Counted from the stretch's first letter, positions 17,576 to 26,313 are shown. The stretch: DNA of 64,000 bases from JAHFTY01 sp964584785 (GCA_964584785.1 CAZPBY010000010.1:67644-131643); one strand, 5' to 3'. Notes: generated from the letters alone by a model not told the origin. Translations and numbers: made by a program.

Positions 17576-17974
17576 TAGCTCATCAACTCCTCTTTGTAGA
17601 ATTCCGATATCGATCTTAGCATGCCGGCGGTGCACACATTTTGGAAACGTGCCACAACGAGGGTTTGATCATCGGCGGCGTCGCGATCCGCGTATGGGCG
17701 TGGACACCCGACATGATCGCATTGCGAATGTCTGCGGGCGTCTGGTCGAAACACTGCTGAACGATTGTCAGTAACCGGTCCTCACCGAATGTCTCGCCTT
17801 CGGCATTCATGGCCTCGCAAATACCGTCGGAGAACATGACAAGAAGATCCTCTTCCTCAACGCGAGCCACGCCCTGACGATAATTACCCCAATCGAAGAC
17901 ACCAAGAATGGGACCGCCGTCTTCGAGACGCTCAATTTGAAAATCCGCTTGACTGCGGCGTATCAGAAGCAGCG
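17575..17974 (-). pseudogene. Remnant of a SpoIIE/RsbU-type PP2C phosphatase
   Basis: Only the last third of the domain remains. The frame opens after a TAA at about 17977 with PLLLIRR, continues through GGPILGVFDWGNY and DLLVMFSDGICEAMN (metal-binding SDG), then shifts frame near 17690. The correct end, AADDQTLVVARFQN, is read in the other frame and stops at 17575-17577. The N-terminal half of the domain is absent: otsA ends only 46 bp upstream. The shift could be an assembly indel, but the missing half cannot be. Confidence 0.75.
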
Positions 17975-18020
17975 GTTAGTAATGAGAACGTTAAAAGTTG
18001 TAAGAAGAATGTTAACGGCT

Positions 18021-19484
18021 TCAGGAAGCGATCGCTGAAATGAGCGAAGAGTTTGCGGGTTCACAGGCTTCGGTGAACGCATCCGCCCAACGGAAGACGT
18101 CCCAGGACCTGAGATTCGAGCGCATGAGGTGCATTCGAACTCGTTGTTCCTGTTCTTTCATTACGAGCGCCTCGATAAGAGCGGCACTCATCGCTTGGGC
18201 ATCGTGAGGATTCACGACCAGGGCACCGGTCCTCAACTCTTCCAGGGCTCCGGCAAATTCGCTGAGAATCAACACGCCTCGATTATCGACGCGGGAAGCA
18301 CAGAACTCTTTCGCGATGAGGTTCATGCCGTCTCGTAATGGCGTTACCAGAGCCACATCTGCTGCTCGATAGAAGGCGACCAGGTCATTTCGCGAAATCT
18401 GCCGGTAAAAATATCTTACCGGCACCCAGCCGCGGTTTCCGAATTCGCCATTGATCCGGCCGACGAGATTCTCGATGCGTAGTTTCAGCTCGCTGTATTC
18501 CGGAATGTCTTCACGACTCGGCACCACGATTTGAGCGAACGTCACGCCCTCGCGCCACTCGGGATTGAATTCAAGCAGACGCCGAAACGCGGCAAGCCGT
18601 TCGATGATGCCCTTGGAATAATCAAGTCGATCGACACCGAGAACAATTTGCGTATCTCCGAAAGATTTGCGAATCGATTCCGATTCGGTTTCAACCGCAA
18701 CGTCGGCGCCCACGGCGGCAAATTCGTCGTAGTCGATGCTGATCGGAAACGCGCCGATTTTCACGTAGCGCCTGGACTCACCAAGCAAAGTCAAATCGCC
18801 GCTTCGAATAGTTCGGCGGCGCGGCAGAAAATGCCGGACGCAGTCGAGGAAGTTCTCCTGATCTGACGCTGTCTGGAAACCGACAACATCGAATTCCAAC
18901 AAAGCCCGAAGAATCTGCATGCGCCAGGGCAAGATGCGAAACACCTCCGGTGATGGAAAGGGAATGTGATGAAAATAGGCCAGCGTATTCCGGACCTTCT
19001 TTTGACGAAGATATTCCGCCCCGAGCATAAGGTGATAATCGTGCACCCAAATGATGTCGCCGTCCTGTGCCGCGCATTCGGCGCCATCCGCAAACTTCTC
19101 GTTGACGATACGATACGAATCCCAATGCTCCGGAACGAATGAACATCGTGAAGAGAATCCATGGAAAAGCGGCCAGATGATCTCATTCGAAAAACCGCGG
19201 TAAAACCCTTCGTACTCGCTGCGCGTGAGAAAGATCGGTACCAGGGAATACTGCTGCGAAGCCGTCCATTCATTGAGAGCCTGCATCAAACCGTCCTGAT
19301 AGTCGCACCCCGGCCAGCCGACCCAGCAACCGCCGGCATGGTTGAGAATCGGGACGAGGGCGGTCACCAATCCGCCGGTACTCTCGGTGAATCGGATGCT
19401 GTTGTCGCGGATCTCCGTCGCCAGTGGAAGGCGATTGGAAACGACAATCAGTCGCCCACTGCGGCCCACAATGCACCTCCGCAT
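18021..19484 (-). CDS. otsA: Trehalose-6-phosphate synthase OtsA
   Basis: The 487-residue GT20 enzyme starts with the LIVVSNRLPL motif. It contains WVGWPG, VHDYHLMLGAEYLR (sugar-phosphate binding), GVDRLDYSKGIIERL and LSEFAGALEEL near the C-terminus. It joins UDP- or GDP-glucose to glucose 6-phosphate. The start overlaps otsB by 37 bp, so the two are an operon for trehalose synthesis as an osmotic and desiccation protectant. Confidence 0.95.
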   Translation of the reverse strand: MRRCIVGRSGRLIVVSNRLPLATEIRDNSIRFTESTGGLVTALVPILNHAGGCWVGWPGCDYQDGLMQALNEWTASQQYSLVPIFLTRSEYEGFYRGFSNEIIWPLFHGFSSRCSFVPEHWDSYRIVNEKFADGAECAAQDGDIIWVHDYHLMLGAEYLRQKKVRNTLAYFHHIPFPSPEVFRILPWRMQILRALLEFDVVGFQTASDQENFLDCVRHFLPRRRTIRSGDLTLLGESRRYVKIGAFPISIDYDEFAAVGADVAVETESESIRKSFGDTQIVLGVDRLDYSKGIIERLAAFRRLLEFNPEWREGVTFAQIVVPSREDIPEYSELKLRIENLVGRINGEFGNRGWVPVRYFYRQISRNDLVAFYRAADVALVTPLRDGMNLIAKEFCASRVDNRGVLILSEFAGALEELRTGALVVNPHDAQAMSAALIEALVMKEQEQRVRMHLMRSNLRSWDVFRWADAFTEACEPANSSLISAIAS

Positions 19485-20272
19485 GCAGCGATCCAGGCGT
19501 TAAGAAACCCAATAAGGTCGTCGGGCGGCCGCAGCCACAGCTGAGCTGCGGTGAATCGATACTTTGGTCGAACGAGCGCCGTCAAGCCTCGTCCATTTAA
19601 GATTCGAAACGCATCTTCATCGGGCGTATCGTCGCCGAGGTACGCTACGGGAACATCCGCATCGACTTCCGACAGAACCGATCGAATGGCGTCGCCGGTG
19701 CTGGCCGAGGCGAGTCGTATCTCAATGCCGCCATCAAAATCGGCCACGACCAGTCCGGAGTGAGCGGCCAGGGGATTGAGAATGCGATACGCCGTCGTGC
19801 GCATTTCCAAAATCTCCTGTGCAGTCTGGCCTCGCCAGTGAACCGCAACACCGCCAGGGCTGACCTCCACAAACTTGCGCAGCCCATTCTCATCGAGAAG
19901 CAGTTCGGCCTGCGTGAGCGCTTCGAATGTTTCGTCGGGGATTTCGACGCCGTGGCATTGACCATCCGAATCAAGCCGTTCGAGTCCGTAAGCTCCCCAC
20001 GTCTCGGGCGAAGGATCGAGTCCCAGCAACGGACCGAGACGACCGGCGGGTCCTCCGGTGATCATGATGAGACGGGTTCCACACGTTTTCATGATTGCAT
20101 CGAGAAGCTTCGGAACCCTGGGATATGGAAATGCGCGAGCCCGGTCCATCGCGAACGGCGCCACCGTGCCATCGTAGTCGATCATGAGGACGCGACGCGT
20201 CGCTGCGCCCGCCCGCTCCAGGAAGTCCTTGTATCTGCCGTCGACACCACTACCGGCGATTGCATGACTCAT
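19448..20272 (-). CDS. otsB: Trehalose-6-phosphate phosphatase OtsB
   Basis: The 274-residue HAD phosphatase has the nucleophile motif LMIDYDGTVAPF (DxDGT), the Thr motif LIMITGG, and the metal-binding AYLGDDTPDEDAF. It removes phosphate from trehalose 6-phosphate made by OtsA. Gene order otsB-otsA with overlapping ends implies coupled translation. A TACAGT/ACTGTA dyad lies about 60 bp upstream. Confidence 0.95.
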   Translation of the reverse strand: MSHAIAGSGVDGRYKDFLERAGAATRRVLMIDYDGTVAPFAMDRARAFPYPRVPKLLDAIMKTCGTRLIMITGGPAGRLGPLLGLDPSPETWGAYGLERLDSDGQCHGVEIPDETFEALTQAELLLDENGLRKFVEVSPGGVAVHWRGQTAQEILEMRTTAYRILNPLAAHSGLVVADFDGGIEIRLASASTGDAIRSVLSEVDADVPVAYLGDDTPDEDAFRILNGRGLTALVRPKYRFTAAQLWLRPPDDLIGFLNAWIAACGGALWAAVGD

Positions 20273-20330
20273 TTCTTTCGCTCCTGAATGGGATATCCAC
20301 AGTATCCACCGGCATCGCGCCGTCAGGGAA

Positions 20331-20346
20331 TACAGTTTTCACTGTA
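20331..20346. promoter_or_regulatory. Dyad TACAGT-N4-ACTGTA upstream of otsB
   Basis: A near-perfect palindrome, extended to GGAATACAGT and ACTGTATATTCC with one bulged base, sits between the upstream regulator gene stop and otsB. It could be an operator or a terminator; there is no U-tract. Its half-sites match the dyad at 2645-2669. Confidence 0.4.
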
Positions 20347-20380
20347 TATTCCTCCCGAAATGGGGTGACAGCGGTCAAGC

Positions 20381-21031
20381 CTATGAAATGATTCGCTTTC
20401 TGACGGCATACAGCACGATGTCCGCAGTGCTGTGGAGGCCTAATTTCTGCATGATTCTAGTGCGGTGTGTCTCTACGGTGTTCTGGCTGAGGCTCAACAT
20501 GGCTGCTACATCCTTGTTGGACTTTCCTTCGGCCAGCAGCTGGAGGATTTCCTTCTCGCGCTCGGTCAACAAGTCATACGAATCCTGCAGCCCGCGTTGC
20601 TGCATTTGGCGCATGTAGTCTTCGAGCAGTGTGCTGGCGATTACCGGGCTGAAGAACGGCTTGCCTTCGGCGACGACGCGAACGGCGCGGTCGAGGTCGA
20701 CTTCCGCATTCTCTTTCAGGAGGTAGCCTCTCGCACCAGCCGTAAGAATGCGTGCCAGATACGTTTCATCCGAGTACATGCTCAGGATGATCACGCCCGT
20801 CTGCGGATTCTTTTTGACGATTTGCGTCGTGGCCTGGATGCCGTTCAGGTTCGGCATCGCAATATCCATGATGACGATGTCGGGCGCAAACTCTTCAGCC
20901 ATCGAGACAGCTTCGCGGCCGTCGCTGGCCTCGCCGACGACTTCGAAATCCGCATTCTGTTCGAGCTGTAGACGCAGCCCTGTCCTTACAATTCCGTGGT
21001 CGTCGACAATGAGTATTCGAATTCTCTTCAC
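20381..21031 (-). CDS. NarL/FixJ-family response regulator
   Basis: The 216-residue regulator has a receiver domain (LIVDDHGIVRTGL, phospho-Asp in DIVIMDIAMPNLNG, Lys in LKEN) and a LuxR-type DNA-binding domain (LTEREKEILQLLAEGKSNKD, then LSQNTVETHRTRIMQKLG). Its ATG overlaps the kinase stop by 4 bp. Together they form a NarXL/DevRS-like pair. The genes downstream are otsBA, which may be a target (inference). Confidence 0.94.
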   Translation of the reverse strand: MKRIRILIVDDHGIVRTGLRLQLEQNADFEVVGEASDGREAVSMAEEFAPDIVIMDIAMPNLNGIQATTQIVKKNPQTGVIILSMYSDETYLARILTAGARGYLLKENAEVDLDRAVRVVAEGKPFFSPVIASTLLEDYMRQMQQRGLQDSYDLLTEREKEILQLLAEGKSNKDVAAMLSLSQNTVETHRTRIMQKLGLHSTADIVLYAVRKRIIS

Positions 21032-22359
21032 GCCGCCAGTTCCCGGTTCAATGAAACTCGAATCGTGGTTCCCTTGAAGCGCTCCGACGAAACTCTCACG
21101 CTTCCGCTTAAGGCCTGAACCCGTTCCTGAATGCCCAACAATCCCAGCCCGGTTCGTGACGACGTCGGATTAAAACCGATTCCATCATCGTGTACGACCA
21201 CGACGATTCCAGTGGCAGTCGCCGACACCGACACGCGAACGCTCCGCGCTTTCGAGTGGCGAGCGCAGTTGGTCAGCGCTTCCTGAACAACGCGATAGAT
21301 GCACGTACGCTGCGCGTCGCCGACATCGTCCAGACTGCCCTCGACCTCCACGCGGGCAGGAACGCCCGTGTGACGCGAGAACTCGCGGCCCTGCCATTGG
21401 AGCGCGGCTTCGAGACCGAGATCATCGAGCATCGACGGACGCAGCCCCATCGCGATGTCGCGCACCGCGCGCATCACATCGGCGTTCAGCCGTTTCAGTT
21501 CGTCGAGACGGCGCTTGAAGCCTTCACGATCGGAATCGCGAATGTCTTCCAGATTGCCTAATTCGAAACCAAGAGCGGTCATGGTCTGGCCGACCTCGTC
21601 GTGCAGTTCTCTCGATAACTCGCGGCGCTCGCGTTCCTGGGCCTGCAGGAGACGGTTCGACAGCCGTCGAAGGTTGTTCTGAGTCTCCTCGATTTGCTGA
21701 CGCTGCATCTCATGCTTCCGCTCGAGGACGAGAACGCGATGCGTCGTCAGGAGGGCGACCAGCACTCCCAACGAAAAAGCGACGGCCGTCATTTGAAAAA
21801 GGAACTTCCGCAGAACGGCCTGGCTGTTGGCGATACGTTTTCGTTGCCTTTCCAGATTCTCTTTGTTGAGCCGCGACAACTCCCTGGCGAGACTCACGAC
21901 AGCTTCACGCCGCGGCAGCACCTTACGCGCAAGAAATGCCCAGGTTCTTTCGGCTTTCTGTTTCGGCGTCCATTCGAAAATGGGATCGAGAGATTCCCAG
22001 TAGGCCTCTACTTCGTCCTGGAGTTTCTTCAGCTGTGGCGCAGGGTCCGGTGCATTCGATGAAAACGCGTCGAGCCTCTCCTGTAAAGAGTCGCGCATCG
22101 CGAGCACATCCTTCCGCCGTGCGACGGCGCTTTCAGGAGAAGGATCGAGCAGGTAGTCGCGAACCAGAATATCGGAGAGATACATGTCGGCTACAAAGCC
22201 GCGGCGAAATTCTTCACTTCGGAGGTATGCATCCTGAGCTCGCTGCAGTTCCTCATAAATGCTGCTGGCGCGGCCGGCCGAAACAACGCCAGTCACACCG
22301 ATCAGCACGACCAGGGTTCCAAATCCGATGATGAGCACGACGGAAGATCGTGAGTTCAT
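21028..22359 (-). CDS. Membrane sensor histidine kinase (HisKA_3, NarX/DesK type)
   Basis: The 443-residue kinase has a first membrane helix near residues 6-28, a periplasmic helical region of about 150 residues that resembles CHASE3-type sensors, and a second helix near 190-212. The H box is RELSRELHDEVGQTMTALG, typical of HisKA_3, followed by an ATPase domain with HDDGIGFNPTSSRTGLGLLG. It phosphorylates the overlapping NarL-type regulator. The ligand is unknown. Confidence 0.92.
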   Translation of the reverse strand: MNSRSSVVLIIGFGTLVVLIGVTGVVSAGRASSIYEELQRAQDAYLRSEEFRRGFVADMYLSDILVRDYLLDPSPESAVARRKDVLAMRDSLQERLDAFSSNAPDPAPQLKKLQDEVEAYWESLDPIFEWTPKQKAERTWAFLARKVLPRREAVVSLARELSRLNKENLERQRKRIANSQAVLRKFLFQMTAVAFSLGVLVALLTTHRVLVLERKHEMQRQQIEETQNNLRRLSNRLLQAQERERRELSRELHDEVGQTMTALGFELGNLEDIRDSDREGFKRRLDELKRLNADVMRAVRDIAMGLRPSMLDDLGLEAALQWQGREFSRHTGVPARVEVEGSLDDVGDAQRTCIYRVVQEALTNCARHSKARSVRVSVSATATGIVVVVHDDGIGFNPTSSRTGLGLLGIQERVQALSGSVRVSSERFKGTTIRVSLNRELAA

Positions 22360-22380
22360 GTTTCTCTTCCAGACTGCCGA

Positions 22381-22430
22381 TTCGCGGCCGCGCCGGCCGA
22401 AGCCGGCGCCGGCATGGGCCGGCGCAGTTT
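22381..22430. repeat. GC-rich hairpin repeat (GCGCCGGC core)
   Basis: GCGCCGGC-ATGG-GCCGGCGC (22406-22425) is a perfect 8-bp stem with a tetraloop, next to a second overlapping GCCGGC palindrome. It follows the hsp20 stop and may terminate that transcript. The GCCGGCTTC/GGCGCCGGC wording recurs in the inverted repeat at 44910-45055, so it may be a dispersed REP-like unit. Confidence 0.6.
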
Positions 22431-22465
22431 GCGCAATAGCGCGGGTTTTTCGGGATTGGGACGTG

Positions 22466-22912
22466 TTAAGCCGCGTTGATGGTGATCTGTTTCCGCTTTG
22501 CTTCTTCGCGTTTCGGCAAAGTGATTTTCAGTATGCCACTCTTGAATTCGGCTTTGATCCTGGCTTCGTCAACATTAGCGGGCAGCGAGAATGAACGAGA
22601 GAACGAACCGTAGTTGCACTCAACGCGGTGGTAGTTTTCTTCCTGGACTTCCTTATCCATGCATCGTTCGCCGCGAATGGTCAGGAGATTATTCTCAAAG
22701 GTCACGTTGACGTCTTTGGAGGCCACTCCTGGAAGTTCGGCTTTGACGACGATATCGTTGGGTGTTTCATACACATCGACGGATGGGGCCCATTCGCTCA
22801 TGGCCGACGGCTCGCGCAACTGCCAGTCGGGAGTGAAATCGTCGAATATACGTCTGAGGCGATGCTGGAAGTAATCCAGATCGCGCATCGAACCTCTTCG
22901 CATGATCGCCAT
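22466..22912 (-). CDS. Small heat-shock protein (Hsp20/alpha-crystallin)
   Basis: The 148-residue protein has the alpha-crystallin domain: VDVYETPNDIVVKAELPGV at the start, the NNLLTIRGER strand, and FKSGILKITLPKREEAKRK with the A-x-x-x-n-G-x-L motif in variant form. It holds unfolding proteins without ATP. AAGGGGGAAC lies just upstream of the ATG. A 20-bp dyad is found 24-43 bp before the start. Confidence 0.94.
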   Translation of the reverse strand: MAIMRRGSMRDLDYFQHRLRRIFDDFTPDWQLREPSAMSEWAPSVDVYETPNDIVVKAELPGVASKDVNVTFENNLLTIRGERCMDKEVQEENYHRVECNYGSFSRSFSLPANVDEARIKAEFKSGILKITLPKREEAKRKQITINAA

Positions 22913-22935
22913 AGTTCCCCCTTGTCTGATTCTTG

Positions 22936-22955
22936 TGTACTTTTAGTTTAGTACA
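22936..22955. promoter_or_regulatory. Dyad TGTACT-N8-AGTACA upstream of hsp20
   Basis: A 20-bp perfect dyad with 6-bp arms lies 24-43 bp before the hsp20 start and overlaps the end of the preceding small gene. It is not a CIRCE element. A role in heat-shock control is inference. Confidence 0.35.
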
Positions 22956-23122
22956 AGGGAGCGCTCGATCTTTCCTTTTATGCTCTGCAGAAGCTCAAGT
23001 CTCCGGTGCAGGAGGACCTTGTAGTCGCGCGTGTCGGTGTGATGAATCTCCGCGATCAGCTCCTTTTCGGCGAAGGTCAGCAGCTCCAACAGAAGAGTTC
23101 TTTCGCTGTCAGTGATTTGCAT
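22943..23122 (-). CDS. Small helical protein of unknown function
   Basis: ATG at 23122 gives 59 residues, MQITDSERTLLLELLTFAE..., predicted as two amphipathic helices (a helical hairpin). The start overlaps the hydrolase stop as TAATG, which argues that it is translated. The longer frame to 23164 would run into the hydrolase gene and is not needed. I do not recognise a family. Confidence 0.65.
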   Translation of the reverse strand: MQITDSERTLLLELLTFAEKELIAEIHHTDTRDYKVLLHRRLELLQSIKGKIERSLVLN

Positions 23123-23796
23123 TAAGCCGCCGCCTTTCGATGGGTAAACTTGTCGGCGAGCCACCGGCCGGCGAGGGACGCCACTTGCTGGAGAGCACCC
23201 GGTTCTTCGAAAAGGTGAGTCGCCTCCGGCACAATTTCGATACGTGTGTCGACTCTCATCTCCTGTGCCGCCTGGCGATTGAGTTCAACCACAACTTCGT
23301 CACGCTCGCCGACAATCAGTAATGTGGGAGCCTGCACGCTCGGCAACCAGGCGCCCGCCAGATCCGGACGTCCGCCTCGCGAGACGACGGCGGTCACGAG
23401 GGCAGGCCTCTTCGCGGCGGCGACAAGCGCTGCGGCCGCGCCGGTGCTCGATCCGAAGTAACCGATCGGCAGCCGCGAAACCGATTCGTGGCTTCGAATC
23501 CAATCCGTGGCGCCGGCAAGGCGATCCGCCAGCATCGCGATATCGAAACGCAGGTGCGTCGTCATCAAATCGACGGTTTCCTCTTCGATTGTGAGAAGGT
23601 CGATCAGAAGTGTCGCCATGTGGCTTTCAATTAGCTTCGTCGCAACGAAGCGGTTTCGAGAACTGTTACGGCTGCTGCCGCTGCCGTGCGCGAAAATGGC
23701 GACGCCGATTGCCGAATGCGGCACCGACAAGTCGCCGTGGATTTGATGTTCATCGATCGTAATGGAAACGGTTCGCGACTCCACAAGCCGACTCAT
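23122..23796 (-). CDS. Dienelactone-hydrolase-like alpha/beta hydrolase
   Basis: The 224-residue hydrolase has the oxyanion region IFAHGSGSSRNS, nucleophile elbow GYFGSSTGAAAAL, Asp in LIVGERDEVV and His in PEATHLFEEPG. This sub-family is common next to, or fused to, phosphoribosyltransferase domains, as here (23818-24450). Its physiological substrate is not known. Start is 21 bp after the phosphoribosyltransferase stop. Confidence 0.85.
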   Translation of the reverse strand: MSRLVESRTVSITIDEHQIHGDLSVPHSAIGVAIFAHGSGSSRNSSRNRFVATKLIESHMATLLIDLLTIEEETVDLMTTHLRFDIAMLADRLAGATDWIRSHESVSRLPIGYFGSSTGAAAALVAAAKRPALVTAVVSRGGRPDLAGAWLPSVQAPTLLIVGERDEVVVELNRQAAQEMRVDTRIEIVPEATHLFEEPGALQQVASLAGRWLADKFTHRKAAA

Positions 23797-23817
23797 ATCT
23801 AACCTCCGCTTTGGGGA

Positions 23818-24450
23818 TCAAGCCGCGCGGCTCAACAGGTCCTGTACTTCGCTGTCGGTGGTTTGATCGAATGTCGCATAGCCCTGCCCGACTGCATAAA
23901 AAGGCTCCGGCGTGAAGGCGCAGACAACATCATCGGCGAGCGAGCGGAGTTCAGAGCAGGTCTGCGTGGACGCCACGGGAACCGCAACAATGATCTTCGC
24001 CGGGGCCTGCCGCCGAAGCGCTGCGATTGCCACACGCATCGACGCTCCAGTGGCAAGTCCATCGTCAACCAAAATGACCGTCTTGTCACGAACTACCGGC
24101 GGCGGTTTTTCGCCGCGGTACAGCCGTTCGCGGCGTTCGAGCTCGCCGCGCTCCCGCTCCGCCACTGCTTCGATGTCATCCAGCGGGATCTTCAACTGTC
24201 GAATGATGTCCTCATTCAGGATGCGTATACCGCCGGTGGCAATCGCGCCCATCGCCAATTCCTCATGTCCCGGCACACCTAACTTGCGAACGAGAAACGT
24301 ATCGAGCGGAACTCTCAATTCTCTTGCGACTTCATAACCGACGGGTACACCACCGCGGGGCAACGCGAGTACCAGAGTATTCAGACAGGTCCGGTAAGCA
24401 TGCAGCCGCCGAGCAAGAAATTGCCCCGCCTCTACTCGATCCCGAAACAT
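23818..24450 (-). CDS. Phosphoribosyltransferase domain protein
   Basis: The 210-residue type I PRTase shows the PRPP-binding loop VILVDDGLATGASMRVAI and the early segment LALPRGGVPVGYEVA. Members of this group are often annotated as phosphoribosyltransferases of unassigned substrate and occur beside the dienelactone-hydrolase-like protein. No purine-enzyme-specific signature is seen. It belongs to the same short operon as 23122-23796 and 22943-23122. Confidence 0.88.
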   Translation of the reverse strand: MFRDRVEAGQFLARRLHAYRTCLNTLVLALPRGGVPVGYEVARELRVPLDTFLVRKLGVPGHEELAMGAIATGGIRILNEDIIRQLKIPLDDIEAVAERERGELERRERLYRGEKPPPVVRDKTVILVDDGLATGASMRVAIAALRRQAPAKIIVAVPVASTQTCSELRSLADDVVCAFTPEPFYAVGQGYATFDQTTDSEVQDLLSRAA

Positions 24451-24519
24451 GACGGCCTCAGTATTTGGACGTCAATCATGAAGTTTAGAAGGATTTTTTA
24501 AATTCCCCTGGCGGCCCGA

Positions 24520-25572
24520 TTAACGGTTCCTTGAGCCGTTCGGTTTTTTCCGGATGTCTTCCGGCACCCGCTGACGTTCGAGTTGCTCGACGTCGACCAT
24601 GAAAGTAAATGGCACCTTGACCGGCGCGTAACAGATCTGGTCGTCACAGGCCTGATACTCGAGCACCATCCGCAACTCCAACCGGTCCGCCTTGACCGAT
24701 GGCGAAACCGTGAAGTCGCGCGACAATCGGATTCGCCCTTCATAAATCGGCACGCGCTCCTTGATGGCCTTGAGTTCCATAATTCGGGATTTCGGAAATT
24801 CCGCTTCGTGAACGGTGACATCCGGACCGCCCTCGATGGCAAGCGAAACCGGTCGATAGCCTTTCACGCCCGGAGCGTAGATGTGCATTCGCGAAGGAAG
24901 TTCAAGATCCGCAGTCAGCGTCAGCCGGTTGCCCGGCCGTGCTTTATCCTGGCTGAGCTGCGCGAGAATTTTCAGGTGATCGGTCTGCTGCTGAAAAACG
25001 GGTCCTGACGCGACACCGAATTCCTTCGTCAGAATCGTGTCGGGTGTGAATCGCTCCTGATATTTAGTTTCGAAATACTTCGCTCGGATCCTGCCTGACG
25101 GGTCGATGATGTAGATGCCCGGGTACGGAACTCCATCGTCCACGGCGCCCGGCGTCACGGTCGTATTCAGAATTCCAAACGCGCGAATCACCGCCGACCG
25201 TTCGTCCGATAACAACGGGAATCCAATCTTCATACGGTCGGTAAAGTTTTGAAGAATCGCCCTACTGTCGTAGCTGATGGCGGCGACGCCATAACCCTGC
25301 TTGATGAACCGATCCCGCGACTTTTCCAGCTGCACGAGCTGCGTCTTGCAGTAAGGTCACCAGTCGGCTGACCTGAAAAAGAGCAGCACCACGCCTTTCG
25401 GCCCCTTCAACGACGCGAAATCACGCATAGTTCCGTTCTGATCGGTGAGGTTGAACGCAGGAATCTTGTCACCAACCTTCACACCCACATCAAACGGAGT
25501 GCGTTGAGCGGAAACAACGGACGAAACGAGCAACAGTGCGGCTAAACACACGACGGCAGTTCTGATCGACAT
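24520..25572 (-). CDS. Probable selenoprotein: secreted redoxin with U-x-x-C motif fused to DsbD-N-like domain
   Basis: One 350-residue protein is interrupted only by an in-frame TGA at 25357-25359 (codon 72). Residues 1-22 are a signal peptide. The AhpC/TSA-like domain reads KGVVLLFFRSADW, then TGA, then PYCKTQLVQLEKSRDRF. In Cys homologues this place is WCPYC, so UGA replaces the first redox Cys and gives U-P-Y-C. The frame stays open with good thioredoxin-fold sequence (VAAISYDSRAILQNF, IYIIDPSGRIRAKYF). After about residue 210 a DsbD-N-like domain ends YQACDDQICYAPVKVPFTF. A hairpin lies 18-32 bases past the TGA. Sec insertion would make a periplasmic thiol oxidoreductase or peroxidase. 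A Cys-to-stop mutation is the alternative. The selenocysteine machinery is not in this window. Confidence 0.78.
25327..25341 (-). promoter_or_regulatory. Candidate bacterial SECIS hairpin
   Basis: In mRNA sense CAGCU-CGUGC-AGCUG forms a 5-bp stem and a 5-base loop containing GU, starting 18 bases from the U of the UGA codon. Bacterial SECIS elements lie within the coding region just downstream of UGA with a G in the first loop positions. An alternative CUGCA/UGCAG stem overlaps it. The stem is short, so folding should be tested. Confidence 0.45.
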
Positions 25573-25583
25573 ATGTGTCTAAA

Positions 25584-25608
25584 GACTCAGGGTACCCATT
25601 TTATTCCC
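25584..25608 (-). promoter_or_regulatory. ECF-type promoter upstream of the selenoprotein gene
   Basis: GGGAATAAAA, 12 bases, GTC(TTT) lies immediately upstream of the start. GGAAT to GTC spacing is 16 bases, typical of ECF sigma promoters. The same arrangement precedes the ECF sigma gene at 30182. The ATG is only 11 bases past GTC and no Shine-Dalgarno sequence is seen, so the transcript would have a very short leader. Confidence 0.55.
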
Positions 25609-25680
25609 CAAGTCTCACGCAATTGCAGATTAATCGGCGGTGGGTAGGTTTCGAAGCCCGGGTCCGCGACGCTTGCGGAA

Positions 25681-26313
25681 CTAATCCACCAGGCCTTCTT
25701 TGATCGCGTACCGTGTGATCTCGGCGTTGTTTTTCATCTTCAGTTTTTCGAGGATTCGCGATCGGTACGTGCTGATGGTCTTTATGCTGAGCGCCAGATC
25801 ATTGGCGATTTCAGTCCCGGTCTTACCGGATGCAAGCAGGCAGAGAACCTGATACTCACGATCGGACAGTGTCTCGTGAAGTGGTTTCTGGGCGTCGCCA
25901 TCGAGTTCGGTTGCGAGCTTCTCCGCCAGCGTCGGGCTGACGTATTTGCCGCCCCGAGTGACCTTGCGAATCGCCTGCACCAGCTGAGCAGGTGCGGCGT
26001 CCTTCATCAGATATCCGGAAGCCCCTGCTTTCAAGACGCGTATGGCGTATTGATCTTCGGAGTGCATGCTGAGAACGAGAACCGGAAGCCGGGGTGATTC
26101 GGTGCGGAGCTGTTTTAGAACGTCCATGCCGTTTTTGTTCGGCATGGAAATATCGAGGACAACGACATCACATGGTGTGTTCCCCACCACTTGAAGCGCT
26201 TCCGAACCGTCGCTCGCTTCACCGGCGACGGAGAGTCCTGGAGAGTCGGCAATAATCCTCTTGAAACCCTCACGAACGACGGGATGGTCATCAACAACAA
26301 CAACTCTTAACAC
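25681..26313 (-). CDS. NarL/FixJ-family response regulator (orphan)
   Basis: The 210-residue regulator has a receiver domain (VVVDDHPVVREGFKRI, phospho-Asp in DVVVLDISMPNKNG, Lys in LMKDAAP) and a LuxR-type helix-turn-helix (LSDREYQVLCLLASGKTGTE, LALSIKTISTYRSRILEKL). No kinase gene is adjacent. It resembles UvrY/FixJ-like regulators. The 108-bp gap to the downstream selenoprotein gene holds the ECF-type promoter, so the two are probably separate units. Confidence 0.92.
   Translation of the reverse strand: MLRVVVVDDHPVVREGFKRIIADSPGLSVAGEASDGSEALQVVGNTPCDVVVLDISMPNKNGMDVLKQLRTESPRLPVLVLSMHSEDQYAIRVLKAGASGYLMKDAAPAQLVQAIRKVTRGGKYVSPTLAEKLATELDGDAQKPLHETLSDREYQVLCLLASGKTGTEIANDLALSIKTISTYRSRILEKLKMKNNAEITRYAIKEGLVD

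Noticed and set aside
17974..17980. TAA at the start of the phosphatase remnant as a recoded codon
   Set aside because: Sequence upstream of the TAA has no PP2C similarity in any frame.
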